Shown piece after piece: positions 50,079 through 59,095 of a stretch of 64,000 nt of DNA. The first letter of the stretch is position 1, and each line of letters begins with the position of its first letter. The stretch is from NCBI RefSeq assembly GCF_005925345.1, contig NZ_SSHJ01000002.1, positions 335,405-399,404 of the forward strand, read 5' to 3'. The stretch is from Pedobacter ureilyticus (GTDB lineage: Bacteria; Bacteroidota; Bacteroidia; Sphingobacteriales; Sphingobacteriaceae). The notes under the pieces were generated by a model. It ran no database searches, had not been told where the DNA came from, and saw nothing but the letters and a program-made list of their open reading frames with translations. The translations under genes were made by a program, and so were the position numbers.

Positions 50079-50639
50079 TTAAGCATGCTGTTTTTCGTGC
50101 ACACCTTCGGCAAATTCTTCTACCATTTTATCGTTAAAGGCTGGTAAATCTCCTGGGTTACGACTAGTCACTAAGCCTTGGTCTACTACCACTTCTTCGT
50201 CTACCCAATTGGCTCCGGCGTTGATCAAGTCTTTTTTGATCGAACCATAAGAGGTCATTTTCCTTCCTTCTACCACTTCGGCATCAATTAGCGTTTGCGG
50301 ACCATGGCAAATAGCCGCTACAGGTTTGCCTTTTTTAAAGAAATCTCTCACAAAAGCAACGGCATTTGCATTGGCTCTTAACGCATCTGGATTAATTACG
50401 CCACCCGGAAGCAACAAACCGTCAAAGTCATTTACATTTACTTCTTCTACCGCATTGTCGACCGCAATTTCTTTGCTCCACTGGTGGTCTTTCATGCCCT
50501 TAATGCTTCCTTTTTTTGAGGAGATGATTTGCACATTGGCTCCTTCTTCTTTTAACCTATTTAGTGGTTCAAATAATTCTGATTCTTCGAAGCCACTCTC
50601 TGATAGAATGGCGATGTTTTTATTGCTTAACTTTCCCAT
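50079..50639 (-). CDS. DJ-1/PfpI family protein (type 1 glutamine amidotransferase-like)
   Basis: A 186-residue protein of the PfpI/YhbO branch. The nucleophile elbow AAICHGPQTLIDA has Cys at residue 111, and LLLPGGVINPD carries the oxyanion-side glycine pair; the acidic partner is in the N-terminal EESELFEPL. Members act as stress-induced glyoxalase/deglycase or chaperone-like proteins; the exact activity is debated. No operon partner. Confidence 0.92.
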   Translation of the reverse strand: MGKLSNKNIAILSESGFEESELFEPLNRLKEEGANVQIISSKKGSIKGMKDHQWSKEIAVDNAVEEVNVNDFDGLLLPGGVINPDALRANANAVAFVRDFFKKGKPVAAICHGPQTLIDAEVVEGRKMTSYGSIKKDLINAGANWVDEEVVVDQGLVTSRNPGDLPAFNDKMVEEFAEGVHEKQHA

Positions 50640-50717
50640 TTTCTTTATGTATTTAATAAAACAATCGTATTAAATACAAGAAGTTGCAAGGGTTTGTTTT
50701 GGGAAGTTGGAATTGTT

Positions 50718-50822
50718 CTCTTGATTGCGAGGAGAAAATAATCTTAAAGCGAATTTATTGATCCTGGTTTTAGGATTGCTTTGCCGATAAATCGGTACAT
50801 ACCGTGCCTCTCAATGATAGGT
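50718..50822. repeat. Degenerate REP-like element
   Basis: TTGATTGCGAGGAGAAAATAAT and, about 80 bases later, ATACCGTGCCTCTCAATGATA are diverged arms of the GTCATTGCGAGG family, with AGGATTGCTTTGCCGATAAATC between them. Confidence 0.6.
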
Positions 50823-50827
50823 AGACT

Positions 50828-51577
50828 TTAATCGTTTGTTCTTCTATGCTTTAAAAAATAAAATCCTAAGTTAAACGCAATTACCACATGGTTAATTACA
50901 TTCGCCACAAAACCATAGTAATGGCTAAAAATTTTAAAACGTTCTTTTAAGCTTTCGCGATGTTTTTGCTTGCTCATGCCACCAACCAGATACTTGGCAA
51001 CGTACAAATGCGTATTTACAATATTCGATGCTTTTTTGGCGATTTTGATGATCCAATCTATATCTGAGCTGTATTTGTATTGTAAATCGTAAGGCTCAGT
51101 TAAGCTACGTTTTACGTAAATCGCCTGATGGCTAATGCTCATACCATATTTAAAACTGCGCCAATTAAAGGTATCTGGTGCTTGGTGCCTGCGCCTGCCA
51201 AGACTGTTCCAGTTTTCATCATACATTTCGGTTTCGCCGTAGTAGATGTCGGCGTTTGGCGAAGTAGCGAAAATCTTTTCCACGGTATCAAGCTCGTAGA
51301 TTTCATCTCCAGAGTTCATAAACAAGACATAATCGCCACTAGCCTGTGCCAAACCTTTGTTCATCGCATCGTAGATGCCCTTGTCTTTTTCCGAAATCAG
51401 CTTTGCTAAACGTTTTTCATATTGTTTAACGATAGTTAGCGTGCCATCTGTAGAAGCGCCATCAATAACAATATATTCGATGTTTTTATAGCTTTGGTTA
51501 AGTACCGAAAGCATAGTGCGTTCGATAGCTGCGGCATTGTTGTAAACGATGGTGATGACAGATAATTTGGGAAGCAT
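50828..51577 (-). CDS. Glycosyltransferase family 2
   Basis: A 249-residue GT-A enzyme. The N-terminal LSVITIVYNNAAAIERTMLSVLNQSY and YIVIDGASTDGT bind the nucleotide; DYVLFMNSGDEIY carries the acidic metal-site motif. The C-terminal part (FKYGMSISHQAIYVKR) matches the WcaA/colanic-acid-type group. It would add a sugar to a lipid-linked surface glycan; the sugar is unknown. It is part of the polysaccharide locus extending to 61071. Confidence 0.9.
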   Translation of the reverse strand: MLPKLSVITIVYNNAAAIERTMLSVLNQSYKNIEYIVIDGASTDGTLTIVKQYEKRLAKLISEKDKGIYDAMNKGLAQASGDYVLFMNSGDEIYELDTVEKIFATSPNADIYYGETEMYDENWNSLGRRRHQAPDTFNWRSFKYGMSISHQAIYVKRSLTEPYDLQYKYSSDIDWIIKIAKKASNIVNTHLYVAKYLVGGMSKQKHRESLKERFKIFSHYYGFVANVINHVVIAFNLGFYFLKHRRTND

Positions 51578-51611
51578 AATGCAAGTTTAAGGATAAGAAA
51601 GGAAATTTCTT

Positions 51612-51684
51612 GTTTCGCAGTGACGAAAATTATGTCGTCATTGCGAGGCACAGCCTGTTCCGATTATTCGGGAAAGCAATCTCC
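51612..51684. repeat. Left terminal REP arms of the GIY-YIG unit
   Basis: Bases 51636-51684 (CGTCATTGCGAGGCACAGCC...AAAGCAATCTCC) pair with 52010-52058 at 47 of 49 positions. A further partial inverted arm (TCGCAGTGACGA, about 51616-51627) sits just outside and can fold against TCGTCATTGCG. Confidence 0.9.
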
Positions 51685-51687
51685 GAG

Positions 51688-51985
51688 TTAGAAATTGATT
51701 TCATCATACAAATCTTTCCAATGCGGATTGATACCTTTTTATCAAAGTGATTTTAGCTAATCTGCTTCCGCTTTTAATACGTTTTTCTTCAAAAATTGCT
51801 TCTTCTATTGTTGGATAAAAGCAATAATAAACTAATTTTTCGCAGTTATATTTTGCCGCAAAACTATTTGGATAAATATGGTTTTTATGTTGCCAAATTC
51901 TATATGCAATATCAGACGTTACACCAACATATAGCACCTTATTAGATTTATTAGTTAGAATGTAGACTAATCCGCCTCTTTGCAT
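51688..51985 (-). pseudogene. GIY-YIG nuclease gene, 3' frameshift, enclosed by REP arms
   Basis: A compact GIY-YIG endonuclease: LVYILTNKSNKVLYVGVTSDI holds the YIL...YVG motif, IAYRIWQHKNH the Arg and His, and EEAIFEEKRIKSG the metal-binding Glu. The uninterrupted frame stops at 51704 after ALERFV. Removing one A from the AAAAA run near 51737-51741 restores GINPHWKDLYDEI, the usual family ending, with a stop at 51688-51690, three bases from the left REP arm. The shift truncates only the tail, after the catalytic residues. It may be genuine decay or an assembly error. Confidence 0.85.
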
Positions 51986-52009
51986 TTTTCGTTTTTGTGC
52001 TTTTAGGTT

Positions 52010-52058
52010 GGAGACTGCTTTCCCGAATAATCGGAACAGGCTGTGCCTCGCAGTGACG
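52010..52058. repeat. Right terminal REP arm of the GIY-YIG unit
   Basis: Inverted partner of 51636-51684, starting 25 bases before the GIY-YIG ATG (minus-strand sense) and ending 8 bases from the glycosyltransferase stop at 52066. Confidence 0.9.
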
Positions 52059-52065
52059 AAGGTCC

Positions 52066-53340
52066 TTATTTAGGCATATCATCTAACAACTTTAAATACA
52101 AAGCGGCATGTTGCTCAGCAATTACCGATGGGGCGAAGGTACTTAAAACCGTTCGTCTAGCTTCTTTCTGTATTTCTTCTTGCTTTTCGTGCAGGAATAG
52201 CCATTCTATGCCATCAGCTAGATCTGAAGCATCTTTGTACCGTGCTAAATAGCCATTTTGCAGATGCTTTACCATATCCGGAATACCACCAGTAGTAAAA
52301 GCAATTACGGGTGTGGCACAGGCCAAGCTTTCCATCACAGTATTCGGTAAGTTATCTTCTAGCGAAGGAGTAATGAAAGCATCGGCGGCGGCGTAGCATT
52401 TTGCCAGGTGCTCATCTTTGTTGATGGTTCCCAAAAAAGTAGTTTTAAAAGGAAATTTTGGAACGTCTTGTTCATTTTTATTTCCAAAAATAACTAACTC
52501 GATTTGCTCGTTCGGAATTTCTGGTCGGCGGGAAAGCTCAAACAAAGCATCGATTAAATATTGTGTACCCTTATGTTTGTCGTTTTTGGATGGCATAAAA
52601 CCACTCATTAACACAAACTTTTCTGGCGCTATTTTCAATATTTTCTTTGCTTCGGCTTTTACATAAGGTTTAAAAACATCCACCTCGATGGTGTTGGGAA
52701 TAACGGAAGTATGGCGTAAACCTAACAAACTACTTTCTTTTACCGATTGTGCCATCCAGTTGCTTGGGGCAACTACATGAAAGTTTAAGCTAGAGTAAGC
52801 CTTTTGTTTGCGCTTCCAGGTTTGGTGCGAAATGTCTCTAGGTCCGCTCATTTTTAACAATGGACAATTGCCACATTGCCTGCGAAAGTTCTCGCAGCTG
52901 TAACGTACATGGCAACCACCAGTAAAGGCATTGCTATCGTGGAAAGTCCACACAATTGGTTTCTCCAATTCATCCAATTCTGCTAAAAACTTCGGACTTA
53001 AAAAACCGTGGTTAACCCAATGGATGTGGATCACATCTGCTTCTTGAACCAATTTGTTTTTAAGGACGCTTTTACCAAACCATTGCAGCGAGAAGGGAGT
53101 TTTTACTTCTGCTTTTGAAAAAGCTTTGGCCAAATATCGCTCTGATAGGATATTAAACACCGCTTTGGCTTTAGCAAAAGGGCTTTTACTCAAATTATGG
53201 ATATGAGGATTGTTCCCGAATTGATAATACACGAGTACCTTGGAATCTACGCCCATGCCATTTAAAGCATCGCTTAAACGTAAGCAAGCCCTTCCGGCAC
53301 CGCCGTTACCATCATAAGTGTTTAGGTGTACTACTTTCAA
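52066..53340 (-). CDS. Glycosyltransferase family 4 (group 1)
   Basis: A GT-B enzyme. I prefer the TTG start at 53340 (reading KVVHLNTYDGNGGAGRACLRL, the canonical N-terminus); an ATG at 53454 is in frame but adds about 38 residues without family likeness. The C-terminal donor domain has VLMSGFMPSKNDKHKGTQYL and the acidic EDNLPNTVMESLACATPVIAF, with the retaining-enzyme Glu pair. A Cys cluster (CHVRYSCENFRRQCGNCP) is typical of this subgroup. It probably builds surface polysaccharide with neighbouring GTs. Confidence 0.9.
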   Translation of the reverse strand: MKVVHLNTYDGNGGAGRACLRLSDALNGMGVDSKVLVYYQFGNNPHIHNLSKSPFAKAKAVFNILSERYLAKAFSKAEVKTPFSLQWFGKSVLKNKLVQEADVIHIHWVNHGFLSPKFLAELDELEKPIVWTFHDSNAFTGGCHVRYSCENFRRQCGNCPLLKMSGPRDISHQTWKRKQKAYSSLNFHVVAPSNWMAQSVKESSLLGLRHTSVIPNTIEVDVFKPYVKAEAKKILKIAPEKFVLMSGFMPSKNDKHKGTQYLIDALFELSRRPEIPNEQIELVIFGNKNEQDVPKFPFKTTFLGTINKDEHLAKCYAAADAFITPSLEDNLPNTVMESLACATPVIAFTTGGIPDMVKHLQNGYLARYKDASDLADGIEWLFLHEKQEEIQKEARRTVLSTFAPSVIAEQHAALYLKLLDDMPK

Positions 53341-53474
53341 ATCAATCAAAAATACATTTTTATGTTTACGTTTGTAATATTTTAAAAATTGTTGGATTGA
53401 TACGTGGCTAAATTGCTGATGTGTTAACAATCCGACAGTAAAAATTAGTATCAAGCACTAACTTATTATTAAAA

Positions 53475-56400
53475 ATGAAAAATAGAAATGTGTTTAGCAA
53501 GCTTGCTTTTGCATTCTTGTTGCTTCCCTATGTTGCAATCGCTCAAAATCAAACTTATTTTGCCAGTAATCCATCATTATCTCCAGATGCACAAACTGTA
53601 GTGTTTAGTTACGATGGTGACATTTGGAGAGTGCCTGTGAAAGGTGGCTTAGCATCCAGAATTACAGCAATGCAGGGCGAGGAAATTAACCCAAAAATAT
53701 CGCCAGATGGCAAATGGTTGGCTTTTTCTGCCAACCAATACGGAAATTTTGATGTGTATCTGATGCCGCTGACTGGTGGCGAAATTAAGCAGTTGACTTT
53801 CAATGAGGCAACCGATGAAGTAGACAATTGGAGCTGGGATTCGAAGACGATTTATTTCACATCGAGCCGTTACAACAACTATTCGAGTTATAAAGTAGGC
53901 ATTAATGGTGGCACAGCTGTGCGATTATTCGATAATTATTTTAACACTACGCATCACATTGCCGAAGCACCCGACGGTAACTTATTCTTTAGTGATACGT
54001 GGGAAAGTAGAAATTTTGCCAACCGTAAGCATTACAAAGGTGCTTTTAACCCCGATATCCAATCTTACAACTCAAAAACTAAAACTTATAAGCGCTATAC
54101 CGATTATTTAGGCAAAGATTTTTGGACTAGTGTAGATCAAAACGGAAATATTTACTTTGTGTCTGATGAAGGAAATGAAGAATACAATTTGTACACCTTT
54201 GTTAACGGAAAAAAAACTGCACTAACCCGATTTGATACTTCTATTAAACGGCCTTTTGTAGCTGCAAATGGCCAAACCATTGTCTTTGAGAAAGACTACC
54301 AACTGTTTGCTTACGATGTAGCCTCTAAAAAAACAGAGAAGATCAACATCAGCTCTTTTAGAAACCAAGTGCTTACCAAAGAGCAAGAGTATGAAGTTAA
54401 AGCTAATATTTCCAATTTCGATGTATCGCCAGATGGCAAAAAAATGGCTTTTATTTCTAGAGGTGAGTTATTTGTGAGCGATGTGGATGGTAAATTCATC
54501 CGCCAGATTAACAACAGCGGAAAAGCATCTGAACGTGCATTGGAGCTAAAATGGTTGGCAGATAATAAAACTATTTTGTTTAGCCAAACGGCAGATGGTT
54601 ACCAAAACTGGTTTGCAATTGTTGGCGATGGAAAATCTGTAGCGAAACAAATCACCAAAGACAAAGCAAATAACCACGATATTGCCTTTAATAAAACCAA
54701 AACACAAGCGGTTTATTTGAGCGGTAGAAATGAGTTGCGGGTAATGGATTTGAAAACTTTCCAGAGTAAAACGGTGGTAAAAGACGAGTTCTGGGCCATC
54801 CAAAATTCGGCGCCAAGCTTTTCGCCAAACGACCAATATTTGCTTTTTACGGCTTTCCGCAATTTTGAGCAAGACATTTTGGTACATGATATTAAAGCAA
54901 ACCAAACCATTAATTTAACCAATACTGGTGTCACAGAAGCTAATCCAATTTGGTCGCCAGACGGCAAGTACATTTATTTTACCAGTGCCCGCACCAAGCC
55001 GTCTTATCCTTTCGGGATGCAAGATGCGCATGTGTACCGGATGGCTTTAGATTATTATGATACACCATACCGTGCCGATAAATTTGATGAATTGTTTAAG
55101 GAAAGTACACCCGTAACTCCTAAAGAAACTAAACCTGCAAAAGATGCAAAAAAGCCGACGGATACGGTGAAGAAAAAAGTAGAAACGAAGCCAGCGCCAA
55201 AGGTAATAACGATTAATACCCAACGCATTTTAGACAGGGTAGAACTCGTAAGTCCGGCGTTTGGTACGCAATATTTAACTGATGTTTTGGCCAAGGGCGA
55301 TAAAACTTATGTGTTCTATTCTTCTAGCCACGAAGGTGTGCCGGGAAGCACTTACAGAACCATTATCGAGTCTTTAGAAAACAACAAAACTGAAAAAGTT
55401 GCCCCTGGAGGTTTCGGAATTGTAGAAGCTGCGGGTAAACATTTTTTACTGTCGAGGGGTGTGGTAAATAAGTACAACATTGATATGAACAAGGTTGATG
55501 CCTTGGATGTCAGTTATAAATTTAGCAAAAACCTAAATGCAGAGTTTAACCAAATGTTTTACGAAACTTGGGTAGGTTTGGATGAGAATTTTTATGATGA
55601 GAACTTCCACGGTGTAGATTGGGAGAAGATGAAAACACGATATGCGGCTTATTTGCCTTACGTGAACAACCGTGCCGACTTGCGCATTTTGCTGAATGAT
55701 ATGTTGGGCGAACTCAACTCTTCGCACATGGGCTTCAATAGTTTTGGTGCTGAAGAACGTAAGAGTATGAATTATGTGACCAATGAAACTGGTATCATTT
55801 TCAGCAACGAAAAACCTTACCAAGTAGATAGGGTGGTGGCCAAAAGCAATGCAATGCTACTGGGCAATAAAATTGCCATTGGCGATGTTTTGACCCACGT
55901 AAATGGTGTGAAAGTAGACCAAGCTGTAGATCGAGATTATTATTTCAGTAAGCCATCGTTAGATAAGGAAATGAACTTAACTTTCTTGCGTAATGGTAAA
56001 TCGGTAGACGTAAATATCCATCCTCAAACATCAGCTACGTTAAAAATGAATTTGTATGATGAATGGATTGCCAACAACCGTAAAAATGTAGATGATTGGG
56101 GCAAAAATCGCATTGCGTATACTTACATGAAGAACATGAGTACTGGCGAGCTGCAAACTTTTTTGCTAGATATGGTAGAGCAGGAAAATAACAAAGATGC
56201 CATCATTTTAGATTTGCGTTACAATACTGGCGGAAATGTGCATGACGAGGTATTGAAGTTTTTATCGCAACGTCCGTATTTGCAATGGAAATATCGTGGA
56301 GGGAAGTTAACGCCTCAAAGCAATTTCGGTCCGGCGGTGAAACCTATTGTTTTGCTCATTAACGAACAATCTTTAAGTGATGCCGAAATGACCGCTGCTG

Positions 56401-56660
56401 GATTTAAACAGTTGAAACTAGGTAAAATCATCGGAACGGAAACCTATCGTTGGATCATCTTCACTTCGGCAAAAGGTTTGGTAGATGGCTCTTCTTATCG
56501 TTTGCCTTCTTGGGGCTGCTACACCATGGATGGTAAAAATTTAGAAAAAGAAGGTGTGGCTCCAGATATTTTTGTGAAGAATACGTTTGAAGATAGGTTG
56601 GCTAATAAGGACCCACAATTGGAAAGGGCAGTAGCCGAGATTATGAAAGATTTGAAATAA
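53475..56660 (+). CDS. Tricorn-like S41 peptidase
   Basis: A 1061-residue secreted peptidase (signal ends VAIAQ). The N-terminal two thirds are beta-propeller WD40-like repeats (NPSLSPDAQTVVFSYDGDIWRV, SPDGKWLAFSANQYG, VSPDGKKMAFISRGELFV). A Lys/Pro-rich linker lies near residue 550, then a PDZ domain (VVAKSNAMLLGNKIAIGDVLTHVNG) and an S41 core with IILDLRYNTGGNVHDEV and the catalytic Ser in NEQSLSDAEMTAAG. It resembles archaeal Tricorn protease. It reads divergently from the GT4 gene and is likely unrelated to glycan assembly. Confidence 0.92.
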   Translation: MKNRNVFSKLAFAFLLLPYVAIAQNQTYFASNPSLSPDAQTVVFSYDGDIWRVPVKGGLASRITAMQGEEINPKISPDGKWLAFSANQYGNFDVYLMPLTGGEIKQLTFNEATDEVDNWSWDSKTIYFTSSRYNNYSSYKVGINGGTAVRLFDNYFNTTHHIAEAPDGNLFFSDTWESRNFANRKHYKGAFNPDIQSYNSKTKTYKRYTDYLGKDFWTSVDQNGNIYFVSDEGNEEYNLYTFVNGKKTALTRFDTSIKRPFVAANGQTIVFEKDYQLFAYDVASKKTEKINISSFRNQVLTKEQEYEVKANISNFDVSPDGKKMAFISRGELFVSDVDGKFIRQINNSGKASERALELKWLADNKTILFSQTADGYQNWFAIVGDGKSVAKQITKDKANNHDIAFNKTKTQAVYLSGRNELRVMDLKTFQSKTVVKDEFWAIQNSAPSFSPNDQYLLFTAFRNFEQDILVHDIKANQTINLTNTGVTEANPIWSPDGKYIYFTSARTKPSYPFGMQDAHVYRMALDYYDTPYRADKFDELFKESTPVTPKETKPAKDAKKPTDTVKKKVETKPAPKVITINTQRILDRVELVSPAFGTQYLTDVLAKGDKTYVFYSSSHEGVPGSTYRTIIESLENNKTEKVAPGGFGIVEAAGKHFLLSRGVVNKYNIDMNKVDALDVSYKFSKNLNAEFNQMFYETWVGLDENFYDENFHGVDWEKMKTRYAAYLPYVNNRADLRILLNDMLGELNSSHMGFNSFGAEERKSMNYVTNETGIIFSNEKPYQVDRVVAKSNAMLLGNKIAIGDVLTHVNGVKVDQAVDRDYYFSKPSLDKEMNLTFLRNGKSVDVNIHPQTSATLKMNLYDEWIANNRKNVDDWGKNRIAYTYMKNMSTGELQTFLLDMVEQENNKDAIILDLRYNTGGNVHDEVLKFLSQRPYLQWKYRGGKLTPQSNFGPAVKPIVLLINEQSLSDAEMTAAGFKQLKLGKIIGTETYRWIIFTSAKGLVDGSSYRLPSWGCYTMDGKNLEKEGVAPDIFVKNTFEDRLANKDPQLERAVAEIMKDLK

Positions 56661-56732
56661 TAAAAATTGTTCAATGGTTGGATTGCTTTATTGTTAGGAT
56701 TATAGCAATTTAGCATCTCATAATTGAAATAG

Positions 56733-56765
56733 AAACTTACGAAGTTTTTAAAACTTCGTAAGTTT
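56733..56765. repeat. Perfect 16-bp-arm palindrome AAACTTACGAAGTTTT
   Basis: Arms 56733-56748 and 56750-56765 around a single T, 73 bases after the peptidase stop. It shares the ACTTACGAAGTTT core with the inverted repeat at 20818-20918. It ends 10 bases before the methyltransferase ATG. Confidence 0.88.
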
Positions 56766-56775
56766 ACTGCATAAA

Positions 56776-57525
56776 ATGGCAAACTTATTAACCGATAGAG
56801 ATTTTTGGGTAAAATACTGGGAAAGCAAGACCGATTTGTCGGTGGTAATTCCGGAGAATTATTTGTTTCATCGCCAACTGGCAGATATTATTGCCAAAAA
56901 CAGCGTGCAAACGGCAATAGAACTGGGCGGATTTCCAGGCTATTACGCTGTTTTCTTAAAGAAGTATTTGAAGTTAGATGTGACGTTGTTAGATTATTTC
57001 GTACACGAGCCAATTACGCATCAGCTTTTAGAAACAAACGGTTTAACGAAGGATGATATCCATATCATTGAAACAGATTTATTCAATTATCAGCCAGAAA
57101 AGCAATATGATTTGGTTTTAAGTTGCGGTTTGATTGAACATTTTAACGATACCACAGATATCATTAACAGACACATCCAATTTTTAAAACCAGGCGGAAC
57201 TTTATTCATCACGCTACCCAATTTTAAGGCGCTTAATGGTTGGTTCCAGAAGAATTTTGATAAGGAGAATTACGATAAGCACAATATCGACTGCATGGAT
57301 CCGATCTTGCTGAAGCATATTGTAGAAAAAGCAGGATTGAAAGTTTCGCAGGCTCGTTATTTCGGTAAGTTCAGTATTTGGTTAGAAAATGAAAAGGAAA
57401 AATCAGCGGGAGTGAAGTTGTTTAAAAAAGCAACATGGTTTGTAGGTAAGGTGTTTACTAAAATCTTTCCGTTTGATTCGAAGCAGCTATCGCCTTATAT
57501 TGTTATTGAAGCAAAAAAAGTTTAA
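56776..57525 (+). CDS. Class I SAM-dependent methyltransferase
   Basis: A 249-residue Rossmann methyltransferase. Motif I is TAIELGGFPGYYAVFLK, followed by VTLLDYF (acidic strand 2), DLVLSCGLIEHFND (motif IV-like) and LKPGGTLFITLPN. The substrate is unknown; placement in the surface-glycan locus suggests a sugar. Its stop overlaps the stop of the convergent glycosyltransferase by 4 bases. Confidence 0.88.
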   Translation: MANLLTDRDFWVKYWESKTDLSVVIPENYLFHRQLADIIAKNSVQTAIELGGFPGYYAVFLKKYLKLDVTLLDYFVHEPITHQLLETNGLTKDDIHIIETDLFNYQPEKQYDLVLSCGLIEHFNDTTDIINRHIQFLKPGGTLFITLPNFKALNGWFQKNFDKENYDKHNIDCMDPILLKHIVEKAGLKVSQARYFGKFSIWLENEKEKSAGVKLFKKATWFVGKVFTKIFPFDSKQLSPYIVIEAKKV

Positions 57526-58421
57526 TTAAAGCGTTGATGTAAGTAACGTTTAATTCTAGTCCAAAGGCTACCTTTTCTATTTGCTAAGAAGTTTTTAATG
57601 GCCGAATAAGCCTTTTGATCTTCAACTATTTCAGTAGGAAATTGGGTAATTGGCTTAGGGTTGATGATGACATTGTAAATATCGTTGATTCCCGAATGTA
57701 CGCCTGTACCATCGTGGCCAATGTTGTTGACTAAAGACTGCGATGGATTTAATGTTAAGCCGCCTTTAAGGAAGATAGAAGCATACCAACGAATAGCCCA
57801 AGAATTGTTTCTGCCGTTTTTGAAGTCTCGCATTTGCTTCCAAAAATTCATGGTGCCTTCTATCGAAAATGCGTTTATTTTCTGACGGTCAAATTGAGCT
57901 AATAAAGTGTCAATATTGGGCTCGAAGTGTAGCCAAGCCCGTTGCCAGGTAGCCCAGCCCCAGCTGGTTGCAGCTTTATAAAAGAAACTTTCGGGTAGGT
58001 TTTGTTCCTGTAAATGATACATGTAAGCGCCAATGTGCATCACTTTTTCTTCCTGGCGGTAGCGGTTTAGTGCCTCATTGAAATAAGTTAAAGTGTGCGG
58101 CGAAGAAACCAGATCATCCTCAAATACAATCACCTGTCCGTAGTTTTGGTTTAATTGGGTAACGCCTTCAATAATCGAATTCGCCAAGCCTTTATTGCTT
58201 TTGCTTTCAATCACTTTTACCGACTTGAAACCCTCAACCGACTTGATAAAACTCCTAACTTCGTTTACCTTGTCTTCATCAGCCTGTGTTTTAGCACCAT
58301 CAGAAAAGATGTAAAGCCGACTATCTGCGGCAAGCAAATTTTGCTGTAAAAATTTAATAGTACGCTCGGTATGTTGCGGACGGTTATATACGAATAAAGC
58401 TATTGGAGCTAGGTTTTGCAT
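57522..58421 (-). CDS. Glycosyltransferase, GT-A type
   Basis: A 299-residue glycosyltransferase resembling GNT-I/GT2-like bacterial enzymes: APIALFVYNRPQHTERTIKFL, LYIFSDGAKTQADEDKVNEVR, NKGLANSIIEGV, and the acidic VIVFEDDLVSSPHTL (metal-binding EDD). The W-rich TSWGWATWQRAW segment is typical of the group. Its start codon overlaps the HepT stop by one base, but HepT likely entered later. Part of the polysaccharide locus. Confidence 0.88.
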   Translation of the reverse strand: MQNLAPIALFVYNRPQHTERTIKFLQQNLLAADSRLYIFSDGAKTQADEDKVNEVRSFIKSVEGFKSVKVIESKSNKGLANSIIEGVTQLNQNYGQVIVFEDDLVSSPHTLTYFNEALNRYRQEEKVMHIGAYMYHLQEQNLPESFFYKAATSWGWATWQRAWLHFEPNIDTLLAQFDRQKINAFSIEGTMNFWKQMRDFKNGRNNSWAIRWYASIFLKGGLTLNPSQSLVNNIGHDGTGVHSGINDIYNVIINPKPITQFPTEIVEDQKAYSAIKNFLANRKGSLWTRIKRYLHQRFN

Positions 58422-58759
58422 TAAAGAGTTTTAAAAAGATTATCAATCTGTAATTTTAATTTTGGCAAGTAGTTACAAACTATGCCCCAAATAATTACAT
58501 CATCAACTTTATCATAACCATGAATTACCCAATTTCTTAAATCAACAATTTTTCTTGCATCACTTATTGCTATAGCGGGATTGATTTGTAAAATACGATT
58601 GGCAGCTTCGCCAATGATTTCTAACTCACGTTCTACTGCACGTCGTAGTTGTTTATTTGCTTGATAGTCCTTAAAATCTTTTTTTAAACCCAAGTATTCA
58701 TTAATGGATTGAATTGAAACCTGAATATCGAATAAATATTTTTCAATCTTAGGCTCCAT
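58421..58759 (-). CDS. hepT: HepT-like HEPN toxin (DUF86)
   Basis: A 112-residue all-helical HEPN protein. The RNase/toxin motif R-x4-H-x-Y appears as R-N-W-V-I-H-G-Y near residue 78. It overlaps the upstream nucleotidyltransferase by 11 bases, the standard MntA-HepT arrangement. In studied systems MntA adds AMP to the HepT Tyr and silences its RNase activity. All key residues are present, so the pair should be functional. Confidence 0.92.
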   Translation of the reverse strand: MEPKIEKYLFDIQVSIQSINEYLGLKKDFKDYQANKQLRRAVERELEIIGEAANRILQINPAIAISDARKIVDLRNWVIHGYDKVDDVIIWGIVCNYLPKLKLQIDNLFKTL

Positions 58760-59057
58760 AAATCAATTGTTTACTTTGTTCTATTTCATTAATAAAATAT
58801 GGATTTGACAAGGAGTTTTCAGTTACTAAATCTATTTCTCTATTAAATAATGATCTAAGTTGATATTGGAGAGAGAAATAATTATCAGTGTATTCAGCTA
58901 TACTGATATCTTTATCAAATGAGATTAAAAAATCGAGGTCGCTTTTCGAATTGAAGGTGTCCGTATTCGCGGAGCCAAAAGAATATAAAGATTTTACCTT
59001 GTAAAGTTTACAAAGCGTGATAAGGTCATTGATTTTACTGCGAATTAGAGAATTCAT
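58749..59057 (-). CDS. mntA: MntA-like minimal nucleotidyltransferase antitoxin
   Basis: A 102-residue nucleotidyltransferase. The motif G-S-x10-D-x-D is present as FGSANTDTFNSKSDLDF, and the third acidic residue is probably in REIDLVTE. It precedes hepT with overlapping reading frames and acts as the AMPylating antitoxin in known pairs. The two-gene unit interrupts the polysaccharide locus between a methyltransferase and a glycosyltransferase. Confidence 0.93.
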   Translation of the reverse strand: MNSLIRSKINDLITLCKLYKVKSLYSFGSANTDTFNSKSDLDFLISFDKDISIAEYTDNYFSLQYQLRSLFNREIDLVTENSLSNPYFINEIEQSKQLIYGA

Positions 59058-59095
59058 TGCATTTCGATTGAAATCAAAAATACGTTTTTAATTTT

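Noticed and set aside
51436-51651. 71-residue minus-strand ORF starting MPRNDD
   Set aside because: The N-terminus is the translated REP arm, as in the false upstream start of argC; the rest is antisense to the glycosyltransferase.
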